This document shows, in pieces, positions 1-7,625 of a DNA stretch of 10,992 nt. Each line of letters starts with the position of its first letter. Position 1 is the first letter of the stretch. The notes below the pieces were generated by a model, which saw only the letters and a list, made by a program, of their open reading frames with translations, had not been told where the DNA came from and made no database searches. The DNA comes from Bacteroidales bacterium (GTDB lineage: Bacteria; Bacteroidota; Bacteroidia; Bacteroidales; UBA3663). Where the stretch lies: positions 1-10,992 of the forward strand of contig SFEH01000071.1 in NCBI GenBank assembly GCA_004557315.1, written 5' to 3'. Both the position numbers and the translations under genes were made by a program.

Positions 1-645
1 ACCCCAGTCTTTCACCTTTTCCGTGAGATAGGTGATGAGTATCCTGCCTTCTTTCTTTGGCTCGATGATCTCTGGCTCACAGTCGATGTATATGTGTTTA
101 GGGACATCGCGGAACGAGAGCTGAACGGGCTCTTTGCCTTCGTTATAGACTTGCAAGGTGCGAGTGCGATTGGCCTTGGTTGGATAGACATCGAAGAAAT
201 TGAGCGCGCGAGTCTTGATGCGGAGTCCTCCACCAATTTGGTAGATATAGTTGTCTTCGACCGTACGGCTGCTCAACACGTTGCCTGTAATAGTGACTTG
301 CGATACATGGTTGGGCTTGCTGTTATCGTAGATGCGTACTGACTTGGTGAAAGGACCGGGACGACCCTTTGCGTGATATGTGACTCTGATGATTCCCTTC
401 TGTCCCGGGCGTATTGGCTCTTTCTGAAACTCTGGCACTGTGCATCCGCAGCTTGATACGGCACGGAGCAACAGGAGAGGAGAGTTGCCGGTATTGGTGA
501 CTTCAAACTCGCATGTCACGTCACCATCAAGCTCGTTGATGGTGCCGAAGTCATGGCTCTTCTTGTTGAATGTAATGCCTGCATCTGCCAACACTGGGCT
601 GCAGAACAGGAACAATGTCATCAGGACAGAAAGAAATCTTTTCAT
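1..645 (-). CDS. Secreted DUF1573-domain protein, 3' end cut by window edge
   Basis: The frame reads from an ATG at 643-645 to base 1 with no stop, giving 215 visible residues; the C-terminus lies outside the window. Residues 1-22 look like a Sec signal peptide: Lys-Arg, a hydrophobic core, then a likely cleavage after Ala-Asp-Ala. Residues about 30-125 match DUF1573, an immunoglobulin-like beta-sandwich family common in Bacteroidetes: FGTI near 33-36, a VTNTGNSPL segment, the SSCGCT motif with Cys66 and Cys68, then PIRPGQKG and GRPGPF. Residues about 140-215 look like a second, weaker repeat of the same fold. It is probably exported to the periplasm or envelope; the family has no firmly known biochemical role. 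It starts 34 bases after the alaS stop on the same strand and has no obvious promoter of its own, so co-transcription with alaS is likely. Family call is good; function is unknown. Confidence 0.85.
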   Translation of the reverse strand, partial: MKRFLSVLMTLFLFCSPVLADAGITFNKKSHDFGTINELDGDVTCEFEVTNTGNSPLLLLRAVSSCGCTVPEFQKEPIRPGQKGIIRVTYHAKGRPGPFTKSVRIYDNSKPNHVSQVTITGNVLSSRTVEDNYIYQIGGGLRIKTRALNFFDVYPTKANRTRTLQVYNEGKEPVQLSFRDVPKHIYIDCEPEIIEPKKEGRILITYLTEKVKDWG

Positions 646-679
646 TTATTCTTTGTCAATAAATAATCACACATTGAGA

Positions 680-3292
680 TTAGCCTTTGATTGCATCGAG
701 GATTGTGCCGACTGCTGTCTGCAAGCCGTCGCAGTTGCGGCCACCTGCCTGAGCGAAATGAGGCTGTCCGCCACCACCGCCCTGAATGAGCTTGGCAGCA
801 CTCTTGACAAGGTTGCTTGCGTTGAAGTGAGAGAGCAGGTCGTCGCTGACCGCTACTGTGAGCATTGGCTTACCAGCAAATGCTGTGCCAGCAACGACTA
901 TGAGGTTCTGGTTCTCAGCGCGGAGCTGGAAAGCGATGTTGCGCACAGAGTCTGGCTCAAGGTCGCCACCAATGCGAACCACCTTGATGCCATTGAGCTC
1001 GGTTGCTCCTGCAATGAACTGTTTCTTGAGTTCAACCTCCTTCTCGCGCTTGAACTGCTCGATTTGCTTCTTTACCTCAGCATTCTCTGCTACCATGTTT
1101 TTGATAGTAGAGATGAGGTTTGGAGCATTGTTGAATGTCTCCTTGAGCGAACGCATGATATCCTGCTGACCATCGAGCATATCCTCGACCTTCTGTCCTG
1201 TGATAGCCTCGATACGGCGAACGCCAGCGGCAACCGACGACTCAGAGATGATGCGGATCATACCGATCTGTCCTGTCGATGGGATGTGGCAACCACCACA
1301 GAGCTCGACCGAAGGACCGAACTTGATGACGCGTACTGAGTCGCCATACTTCTCGCCGAAGAGTGCTATGGCACCCATCGCCATAGCTTCGCTGATTGGC
1401 ATGTCTCGATGCTCTTCGAGCTGGATGTTCTGGCGAATGATCTTGTTGGCCATGTGCTCAACCTTGCGGATTTCTTCGTCGGTAACCTTCTGGAAGTGGC
1501 TGAAGTCGAAACGGAGAGAGTCAGGAGTGACGAGCGAGCCCTTCTGCTCAACATGTGTGCCAAGCACTTCACGTAGGCAATAGTCGAGGATGTGGGTTGC
1601 CGAGTGGTTGCACTCAGTAGCGATGCGTGCTTCCTCATCAACAACGGCAGTGAAGGTTGCTGTGACATCCTCTGGCAATGCTGTAGTGATGCAGACAGGA
1701 AGGTTGTTCTCACGCTTGGTGTCGATAACCTGCACTTTCTTGCCATCAGCCTCGATGTAACCACGGTCTCCGACCTCACCACCCATCTCGCCATAGAATG
1801 GAGTCTCGGCAAGCACAATCTGGTAGAAGGTCTTGTTCTTCTGTTTGATCTGGCGGTAGCGGAGGATTTCGGTCTCGCTCTTGAGGAAGTCATATCCCAC
1901 AAACTTTGGAGTGCCTGCCTTGACCTCAACCCAGTCGCCATTCTCCACGGCAGCAGCATTGCGGGCACGTTCCTTCTGAGCCTGCATGTTCTGGTTGAAC
2001 TCCTCTTCATCGATGGTGAGTCCGTTCTCGCGGCAGATGAGCTCTGTGAGGTCGAGAGGGAAACCAAAAGTGTCGAAGAGAGTGAATGCCTCGTGACCGT
2101 TGACCACTGTGCGTCCCTTGGCCTTGGTATCCTCCATGATGGCGTTGATACGCTTGATGCCGTTTTCGAGAGTACGGAGGAATGAATCTTCCTCTTCCTT
2201 GATCACCTTGACGATGAGCTCCTGCTGAGCGATGAGCTCTGGGTAAGCATCGCCCATTGTCTCAATGAGCACAGGGATGAGCTTATAGAGGAAAGCTTCC
2301 TTCTGACCGAGATAGGTGTAGGCATAGCGAACGGCACGACGGAGAATGCGGCGGATCACGTAGCCGGCCTTGGCGTTGCTTGGCAGCTGTCCATCTGTGA
2401 TTGCGAAGGCGATGGTACGAATATGGTCGGCAAGTACGCGCATTGCCACATCGGTCTTCTCGTCTTCACCGTATGTCTTGCCTGAGAGAGCTCCAATGAC
2501 CTTGATGATTGGCTGGAACACGTCTGTATCGTAGTTTGAAGTCTTGCCCTGAAGGGTGCGAACGAGACGCTCGAAGCCCATGCCAGTGTCGATAACGTGA
2601 GCTGGGAGCTTCTCGAGCGAACCATTGGCCATTCGGTTGTACTGCATGAACACGAGGTTCCAGATCTCTATCACCTGAGGATGGTCGTGGTTGACGAGGT
2701 CGCGTCCTGCCACCTGAGCTTTCTCTTCTTCCGAACGGCTGTCGAAATGAATCTCTGAGCAAGGTCCGCAAGGTCCAGTATCGCCCATCTCCCAGAAGTT
2801 GTCATGCTTGTTGCCATTGAGGATGTGGTCTTTTGGAAGGAAACGCTCCCAGATGGCTGCAGCCTCATTGTCACGCTCCAGACCTTCCTCCTCGCTGCCT
2901 TCGAACACGGTTGCATAGAGGTTCTTTGGATCGAGCTTGAGGACATCGACGAGATATTCCCATGCCCATGAGATGGCTTCTTCCTTGAAATAGTCGCCAA
3001 ACGACCAGTTGCCGAGCATCTCAAACATGGTGTGGTGATAGGTGTCGTGACCTACTTCTTCAAGATCGTTGTGCTTTCCCGAAACGCGAAGGCACTTCTG
3101 TGAATCGGCTGCACGGCTGAACTTCTTCTCAACATTGCCGAGAATGATATCCTTAAACTGGTTCATACCAGCGTTGGTGAACATAAGAGTAGGATCTCCC
3201 TTTATTACCATAGGGGCAGAGGGTACGATTGTACACCCTTTGGATGCGAAAAACTGCTTGAATGATTCGCGGATTTCTTTAGCTGTCATCAT
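680..3292 (-). CDS. alaS: Alanine--tRNA ligase (AlaRS)
   Basis: This cytoplasmic class II synthetase charges tRNA-Ala and hydrolyses misacylated Ser- and Gly-tRNA-Ala. From the chosen start it has 870 residues, normal for the family. Visible signatures in order are DPTLMFTNAGMNQFKD near the N-terminus, HDTYHHTMFEMLGNWSFGD around 82-100, GDTGPCGPCSE around 170-180, DTGMGFER around 235-242, the editing-site zinc motif HSATH (His563, His567) paired with Cys665 and His669 in CGGCH, and the C-terminal GGGGGQPHFAQAGG of the C-Ala/DHHA1 domain near 838-851. The longest frame begins at 3325 and adds 11 residues (MANKTKYKIYK). I prefer the ATG at 3290-3292 (or the next one at 3287-3289), because the family normally begins at MTAKEIRESF and because a promoter-like element would leave the 3325 start almost leaderless. 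An odd detail is a Cys where most relatives have His in the early SKGH motif. Identity is essentially certain; the start is less so. Confidence 0.97.
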   Translation of the reverse strand: MMTAKEIRESFKQFFASKGCTIVPSAPMVIKGDPTLMFTNAGMNQFKDIILGNVEKKFSRAADSQKCLRVSGKHNDLEEVGHDTYHHTMFEMLGNWSFGDYFKEEAISWAWEYLVDVLKLDPKNLYATVFEGSEEEGLERDNEAAAIWERFLPKDHILNGNKHDNFWEMGDTGPCGPCSEIHFDSRSEEEKAQVAGRDLVNHDHPQVIEIWNLVFMQYNRMANGSLEKLPAHVIDTGMGFERLVRTLQGKTSNYDTDVFQPIIKVIGALSGKTYGEDEKTDVAMRVLADHIRTIAFAITDGQLPSNAKAGYVIRRILRRAVRYAYTYLGQKEAFLYKLIPVLIETMGDAYPELIAQQELIVKVIKEEEDSFLRTLENGIKRINAIMEDTKAKGRTVVNGHEAFTLFDTFGFPLDLTELICRENGLTIDEEEFNQNMQAQKERARNAAAVENGDWVEVKAGTPKFVGYDFLKSETEILRYRQIKQKNKTFYQIVLAETPFYGEMGGEVGDRGYIEADGKKVQVIDTKRENNLPVCITTALPEDVTATFTAVVDEEARIATECNHSATHILDYCLREVLGTHVEQKGSLVTPDSLRFDFSHFQKVTDEEIRKVEHMANKIIRQNIQLEEHRDMPISEAMAMGAIALFGEKYGDSVRVIKFGPSVELCGGCHIPSTGQIGMIRIISESSVAAGVRRIEAITGQKVEDMLDGQQDIMRSLKETFNNAPNLISTIKNMVAENAEVKKQIEQFKREKEVELKKQFIAGATELNGIKVVRIGGDLEPDSVRNIAFQLRAENQNLIVVAGTAFAGKPMLTVAVSDDLLSHFNASNLVKSAAKLIQGGGGGQPHFAQAGGRNCDGLQTAVGTILDAIKG

Positions 3293-3335
3293 TTTGTATA
3301 TCTTGTATTTTGTTTTATTTGCCATTATTAGCGCG

Positions 3336-3343
3336 CAAAAATA
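3336..3343 (-). promoter_or_regulatory. Candidate Bacteroidetes -7 promoter element for alaS
   Basis: On the minus strand this reads TATTTTTG, an exact match to the Bacteroidetes -7 consensus TAnnTTTG. No clear TTG occurs 19-21 bases upstream, so the -33 half is poor. If used, transcription would start around 3329-3331, giving a leader of roughly 40 bases to the preferred alaS start at 3292. The region is very AT-rich, so a chance match is possible. Confidence 0.4.
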
Positions 3344-3384
3344 ATAATTTTTTGCTTAACTATGTTATATTATACGCTAAAAAT

Positions 3385-3415
3385 TTGTTATAATCCAAGA
3401 AATAATTGATATTTG
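3385..3415 (+). promoter_or_regulatory. Candidate promoter for the M23/MerR/RSH/kdsB block
   Basis: A TTG (within TTTG) at 3385-3387 lies 20 bases upstream of GATATTTG at 3408-3415. This fits the Bacteroidetes sigma-ABfr pattern, TTG then 19-21 bases then TAnnTTTG, with one mismatch in the -7 element. Transcription would begin near 3421, about 55 bases before the GTG start at 3477. It is well placed to drive the whole rightward block. Assigned by pattern and position only. Confidence 0.45.
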
Positions 3416-3476
3416 CACTATTGTAATTGCAAAACTATAGGTCGAACAAATAGGATAACAGAGGAATTTTTGACAA

Positions 3477-4451
3477 GTGGCTCACTGGATTCACTTCAGA
3501 TACAATAAGAAGAAAAGGCGCTACGAACGTCGGAAGCCCTCGGTTTGGATGCACGTCCAGACGGTGGGCCGACATCTGTTATCGGGCACTATCATAGGTG
3601 CTCTTCTGCTCTATGGGTTCATCTTCTGGGTGGGCTCGCCGTCAGAGTGGCGACTGGAGCGAGAACATGAAATGCTGAAGCAGAAATATAAAATTCTTAA
3701 TCAGCGTCTCGACGATGCGCTTGAAGTGCTCGACGACATAGGCGAACGTGACGACAACCTGTATCGCGTAATCCTACAGGGCGATCCTATCGGTCGCGAG
3801 AACCGCAATGCCCTTGTGAAGAATGCACAGCGTTATGACTCGCTGATGTCGCTCACCGATGCTGACCTTGTGCTGTCAGTATCACAGAAGATGGATGTGA
3901 TTGAACGCCAGTTGTATCTTCAGTCAAAGTCGTTCGACGAGGTGGCCGAACTCTGCCGCAATCAGGAAGACCGATTGCTTCATATCCCTTCTATTCAGCC
4001 CGTCAAAGACAAGGAGCTTAAATACATGGCAAGCGGATATGGATGGCGAGTTGATCCAATCTACAACATCAGGAAGTTCCATTCTGGCATGGACTTTAGT
4101 GCAGAGAAGGGCACCGATGTCTTTGCCACGGGCGATGGCAAGGTGGTGCTTTCTGGCTGGGGCGAGAGCGGCTACGGCCTCTGCATAGAGATAGACCATG
4201 GCTATGGCTATCGCACCAAATATGCACACTTGTCGAAGGTGATTGCCCGAAAAGGGAAGACGGTGAAGCGAGGTGAGAAGATCGGCGAGGTTGGTAGCAC
4301 AGGCAAATCAACAGGTCCGCATCTGCATTACGAAGTTTCCCTTAGAGGTGTGATACAGAATCCTGCTCATTACTATTTTATGGATCTGACTCCGGAACAG
4401 TATGAGCAGATGCTCCAGAAATCAGAGAATGTCGGACAAGTAATGGATTAG
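3477..4451 (+). CDS. Membrane-anchored M23 (LytM/peptidase M23) metallopeptidase
   Basis: A 324-residue predicted zinc endopeptidase acting on peptidoglycan cross-bridges from the periplasmic side of the inner membrane. It has a short basic cytoplasmic N-terminus (about 1-30), one transmembrane helix (about 34-52), a likely coiled coil (about 57-92, LEREHEMLKQKYKILNQRL), a linker, and a C-terminal M23 domain (about 185-298). Catalytic and zinc residues are present: His202 and Asp206 in HSGMD, His251 in KYAHLS, and His282-Leu-His284. It is therefore not one of the inactive EnvC/NlpD-type paralogues. The start is GTG at 3477; an in-frame TGA sits at 3471 and the next Met is residue 25. The N-terminal pattern (RYN then basic/aromatic residues then RRKPSV) resembles Bacteroidetes relatives, which supports GTG. 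A weak GAGGA lies 11 bases upstream. MerR begins 6 bases after the stop, implying an operon. Confidence 0.92.
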   Translation: MAHWIHFRYNKKKRRYERRKPSVWMHVQTVGRHLLSGTIIGALLLYGFIFWVGSPSEWRLEREHEMLKQKYKILNQRLDDALEVLDDIGERDDNLYRVILQGDPIGRENRNALVKNAQRYDSLMSLTDADLVLSVSQKMDVIERQLYLQSKSFDEVAELCRNQEDRLLHIPSIQPVKDKELKYMASGYGWRVDPIYNIRKFHSGMDFSAEKGTDVFATGDGKVVLSGWGESGYGLCIEIDHGYGYRTKYAHLSKVIARKGKTVKRGEKIGEVGSTGKSTGPHLHYEVSLRGVIQNPAHYYFMDLTPEQYEQMLQKSENVGQVMD

Positions 4452-4457
4452 CATGTT

Positions 4458-4868
4458 ATGAAAAGCTCCAATGGATCGGATTCGGCCGACGGGAAGAAAT
4501 ATCTCTCGATAGGAGAGGTGGCTGCAAAGTTCAAGGTCTCGGTCGAGCTGTTGAGGAAGTGGGAAAAGGACTTTCCGCGCGTGCTTCGTCCAAAACGCAC
4601 AAGCGGCGACTCTAGGCTCTACGACCAGAGACAGCAGAACAATGTGGCGATGATTTATCGATTGCTGCGCGTGGAAGGTCTCTCGGTGGCTGGTGCCAAG
4701 AAAAGGCTCAGCAACAAGCAAAGTGACGAAGAGGTTCGGCAGGAGGTGATCCTGAAGCTAAGCTCGATAAGGTCGAAGCTGATGAGCGTGGTTGAAGAAA
4801 TTGAAAAAATAGAGAATAAATCCAATACAATGCCTGCTGATGGCATCGTTTGGCAAAACAAACAGTAA
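4458..4868 (+). CDS. Small MerR-family DNA-binding regulator
   Basis: A 136-residue protein whose residues about 14-85 match the MerR winged helix-turn-helix: YLSIGEVAAKFKVSVELLRKW, then EKDFPR, RTSGDSRLYD, and a second helix pair ending VEGLSVAGAKKRL. The remaining part (about 90-120) is charged and heptad-like, consistent with a short dimerising coiled coil. There is no conserved cysteine pair or drug-binding domain, so it is not an obvious metal or drug sensor. This minimal type (WEKxFP, then RT or KT, then R.Y) is frequent in Bacteroidetes, and its effector is unknown. It sits 6 bases after the peptidase gene and just before the RSH gene, so it is probably co-transcribed with both. It might control this operon; nothing in the sequence proves that. 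The family call is secure, targets are not. Confidence 0.88.
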   Translation: MKSSNGSDSADGKKYLSIGEVAAKFKVSVELLRKWEKDFPRVLRPKRTSGDSRLYDQRQQNNVAMIYRLLRVEGLSVAGAKKRLSNKQSDEEVRQEVILKLSSIRSKLMSVVEEIEKIENKSNTMPADGIVWQNKQ

Positions 4869-4887
4869 ACGGCAAAGAAGTAATAAT

Positions 4888-6783
4888 ATGGAATGCAAAT
4901 GTACTCCAGAAGAAGGTAAACGTATGGTCGATGAGATGCATGCGGAACTGATGGAAAGAGCCGCAGAGCTTCTGCCCGCTGAAGACCTTGATAGGGTCGA
5001 GGCTGCCTATCAGTTGGCAGCAAAGGCTCATGCAACGCAGTTCAGGAAGAGTGGAATACCTTATATCACTCATCCTATCAGCGTGGCGCGTACGGCTTTG
5101 GTTGAACTGAACCTTGGCACCAACAGTATAATGGCGGCATTGTTGCACGATGTTGTCGAGGATACCGATTATACTATAGAAGATATACGTGACGCTTTCG
5201 GCGATGATGTGGCTTTCCTTGTTGATGTCCTCACCAAGAAAGATTCAGGCGAATACAAGGTGAGCAAGCAGATCGACAACTTCAAACAGATGCTCGATTC
5301 GATCAACTATGATATCCGTGCATTGCTTATCAAGCTGAGCGACCGCCTGCACAACATGCGTACGCTCGGTAGTATGCGCACCGACAAGCAGATGAAGATT
5401 GCGTCGGAAACTGACTATTTCTATGCTCCGCTTGCCAACCGCCTCGGCTTGTATGAGATCAAGTCAGAGCTTGAGAACCTGTCGCTCAAGTTCCGTTCGC
5501 CTCAGGAATATGAACGTATAGAGAAGAAGATCGTATCCTACATGAAGATCCATGAGGAAGACATAGCCAGTTTCATCGTCCCAATCAAGGAGTCACTTGA
5601 GAAAGAAGGTATCATGGCGAGGGTGACAGCACGCCCGCGTTCTGTCTATGCTCTGTGGCGTAAGATGCAGGACACAGGTCTCAACTTCAAGGAACTGGAG
5701 CATGTACATCAGATTGACATTGTCTTCCCTTACAATCCTGAGAAATACACTTCAGAGAAGAACGAGTGTCTTGCCATTTACAGTATCGTGACCGATCTCT
5801 ACAAGGAACGTCCTTATAGCATGATCAACTTCATCGACCAGCCAAAGGAGAACGGCTATCAGGCTTTGCACACCCAGGTGATGACTCACATGGGCGGATG
5901 GGCAGAGATACATATTGCGACCGAAGCTATGCATCGCAATTCGGTCCTCGGTTGTGTGGTTGACAGTACGGAGAGCATTGAGGCTTGGGTTCAGAAGTTC
6001 CGCTCGGTATTGCGCGACATTGCACAGTCAGGTTCGGAAGGCGGTTTTATGGAGTCGGTGGTAAGCTCATTCTACAACGACGACATCATCACCTTTACCC
6101 CAAAGGGCAACAGCATCGTTCTGCCAAAGGGTAGTTCAGTGCTCGATATGGCCTATGAGATTCACACAAATATAGGCAATCACGCTAAATATGCCCGCAT
6201 CAACGGTCATCTTAGCAGTATTTTCACAACGCTGAAGCGAGGCGACCGTGTCGAGGTTGGTACGGATATGCTGTCGCTTCCTGAACCACATTGGCTTGAG
6301 CATGTGACGACCTATAAGGCACGCCGTGCGGTCAATGTCTCGCTTTCGAAGAATGGTGTCAGTGCAGATGAGTTCCCATACGAGCTATGCCCAGAATGTA
6401 ACCCATTGCCTGGCGATGAAATCACAGGCTTCAAGAACAAGGATAATAAGATTGTTGTGCACAAGCGCAACTGCAAATCCGCTATCTCGCGTTCGGCTAA
6501 GGAGGGCGACTTGCTTGTGGCAGTCGAACTGCCAATCCTGCCAAACCGCACCTATCCGACCAACATTGAGATATGCAGCATCGACCGTGACGGACTTTTG
6601 TTTGACCTTGTCAATGTAATCAGCAACACCCTGCATCTGTCGATCGATGCTCTGCATACTGAAACTGTCGATTATATTGTGACGACAAGAGTAAGGATGC
6701 AGGTGCCTTCTGCTTTCGAATTGTCGGAGGCTATGCGCATCATCGAACAGATCAAGGGAGTAGAAGAAGTCAGGACACTCTGA
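4888..6783 (+). CDS. Long RelA/SpoT homologue, probably (p)ppGpp hydrolase
   Basis: A 631-residue cytoplasmic RSH protein of the stringent response. Residues about 45-180 form the HD hydrolase: RKSG (Arg53), ITHP (His62), HDVVEDT (His87, Asp88, Glu91, Asp92) and SDRLHNMRT (Asp152, Asn156) all match the pyrophosphohydrolase site. Residues about 225-365 are the synthetase fold, recognised by ARPRSVYALWRKM and KENGYQALHT, but it is degenerate: the usual Asp and Arg of the DxxAxR strand align with His272 and Asp277, and EIQIRT reads EIHIAT. A TGS domain (about 398-462), a CPECNPLPGD zinc-finger-like domain (501-510) and a C-terminal ACT domain (about 555-631) follow. An alternative ATG at 4840 would overlap MerR by 29 bases; I chose the ATG at 4888, 19 bases past the MerR stop after an A-rich leader, since the residues after it fit relatives. 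Family certain; a spoT-like role is inferred. Confidence 0.93.
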   Translation: MECKCTPEEGKRMVDEMHAELMERAAELLPAEDLDRVEAAYQLAAKAHATQFRKSGIPYITHPISVARTALVELNLGTNSIMAALLHDVVEDTDYTIEDIRDAFGDDVAFLVDVLTKKDSGEYKVSKQIDNFKQMLDSINYDIRALLIKLSDRLHNMRTLGSMRTDKQMKIASETDYFYAPLANRLGLYEIKSELENLSLKFRSPQEYERIEKKIVSYMKIHEEDIASFIVPIKESLEKEGIMARVTARPRSVYALWRKMQDTGLNFKELEHVHQIDIVFPYNPEKYTSEKNECLAIYSIVTDLYKERPYSMINFIDQPKENGYQALHTQVMTHMGGWAEIHIATEAMHRNSVLGCVVDSTESIEAWVQKFRSVLRDIAQSGSEGGFMESVVSSFYNDDIITFTPKGNSIVLPKGSSVLDMAYEIHTNIGNHAKYARINGHLSSIFTTLKRGDRVEVGTDMLSLPEPHWLEHVTTYKARRAVNVSLSKNGVSADEFPYELCPECNPLPGDEITGFKNKDNKIVVHKRNCKSAISRSAKEGDLLVAVELPILPNRTYPTNIEICSIDRDGLLFDLVNVISNTLHLSIDALHTETVDYIVTTRVRMQVPSAFELSEAMRIIEQIKGVEEVRTL

Positions 6784-6840
6784 CAACCAATCTCTTGACA
6801 ATCAGACAAAATTACGTTTTCCACCTATTTGACAATTATC

Positions 6841-7623
6841 ATGAAAGTAATAGCTATTATTCCAGCTCGATATGCGAGCACACGTTTTCCTGGCAAGCCA
6901 TTGGCAATGCTTGGTGGTAAGCCTATGATACAGCGTGTCTATGAGAAAGTTTCACCTTTGGTAGATATGGCAGTCGTGGCAACCGACGATGCCCGTATCT
7001 ATGACACTGTCGAGAAGTTCAATGGCCGTGTCGTTATGACTTCGGCTGACCATAAGAGTGGTACCGACCGAGTCCAGGAGGCATATAAGAAGGTGTCAGA
7101 GGCACTGGGCATTGAGTATGACGTGATCATAAATGTTCAGGGCGACGAGCCTTTCATTGCCTCACAGCAGATTCAGGCTGTCAAAGACTGCTTTATGCAG
7201 GCAACCACCGACATCGCAACATTAGTCAAGCCTTTCCACAAGGAAGACGGACTGGAGGCGCTGCTCAATCCAAACAGCCCTAAGGTTGTGATAGGCAAGC
7301 AGAGTCAGGCTCTCTATTTTAGTCGCAGTGTCATTCCTTTTTTGCGTGGAGTGGATCAGTCGGAATGGCTCGACAAGCAGACTTTCTACAAGCACATCGG
7401 TCTTTATGCCTATCGTCCGGAGGCTCTTGCCCGTGTGACCGCCATGCCTCAGACTCCGCTTGAGAAGGCTGAAAGCCTTGAACAGCTTCGCTGGCTTGAA
7501 AACGGTATGAACATTACCGTGCGCGTAGTGGATATCGAGACTGTAGGCATCGACACGCCTGAAGACCTCGTGCGTGCCGAGGCACATCTTATGGAACTGA
7601 AACGAGCAAAAGGTAGTCTCTGA
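6841..7623 (+). CDS. kdsB: 3-deoxy-manno-octulosonate cytidylyltransferase (CMP-Kdo synthetase)
   Basis: A 260-residue cytoplasmic enzyme that activates Kdo with CTP to CMP-Kdo, the donor for the lipid A inner core of lipopolysaccharide. Signatures are IPARYASTRFPGKPL at 7-21, AVVATDDARI at 44-53, the SGTDR motif near 73-77, NVQGDEPFI at 98-106 with Asp102, HIGLYAYR at 185-192, TPLEKAESLEQLRWLENG at 205-222, and GIDTPED with Asp238. Asp102 and Asp238 correspond to the metal-binding aspartates of the family. The frame can be extended 4 codons to a TTG at 6829, but the ATG at 6841 gives the canonical MKVIAIIPARY start. It begins 57 bases after the RSH stop, in a stretch holding four copies of GACAA. 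Its presence shows a Gram-negative host. DUF2752 starts 2 bases after its stop. Confidence 0.97.
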   Translation: MKVIAIIPARYASTRFPGKPLAMLGGKPMIQRVYEKVSPLVDMAVVATDDARIYDTVEKFNGRVVMTSADHKSGTDRVQEAYKKVSEALGIEYDVIINVQGDEPFIASQQIQAVKDCFMQATTDIATLVKPFHKEDGLEALLNPNSPKVVIGKQSQALYFSRSVIPFLRGVDQSEWLDKQTFYKHIGLYAYRPEALARVTAMPQTPLEKAESLEQLRWLENGMNITVRVVDIETVGIDTPEDLVRAEAHLMELKRAKGSL

Positions 7624-7625
7624 CA

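Noticed and set aside
597..645. Possible lipoprotein signal in the DUF1573 protein (Cys15)
   Set aside because: The residues before Cys15 (Leu-Phe) do not fit a lipobox, and the Cys sits inside the hydrophobic core; an ordinary signal peptide ending Ala-Asp-Ala is a better reading.
440..1339. 299-residue plus-strand open frame opposite alaS
   Set aside because: It lies almost entirely antisense to the certain alaS and DUF1573 genes, has no recognisable domain, and its composition is what codon bias of the opposite strand produces.
1366..2185. Further long open frames (both strands) inside alaS
   Set aside because: Shadows of the alaS reading frame with low-complexity Ser/Arg or Leu-rich composition and no family signature.
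3369..3374. E. coli-like -10 TATAAT on the minus strand upstream of alaS
   Set aside because: Bacteroidetes primary promoters use TAnnTTTG rather than TATAAT, and in such AT-rich sequence the match is expected by chance.
4453..4455. ATG just after the M23 stop as a MerR start
   Set aside because: It is out of frame with the MerR coding sequence; the ATG at 4458 is in frame.
4840..4887. N-terminal extension of the RSH protein from the ATG at 4840
   Set aside because: It would overlap the MerR gene by 29 bases and encode a basic tail not seen in the family; the ATG at 4888 is better placed.
6829..6840. TTG start for kdsB four codons upstream
   Set aside because: The ATG at 6841 gives the canonical N-terminus MKVIAIIPARY; the extension adds nothing conserved.
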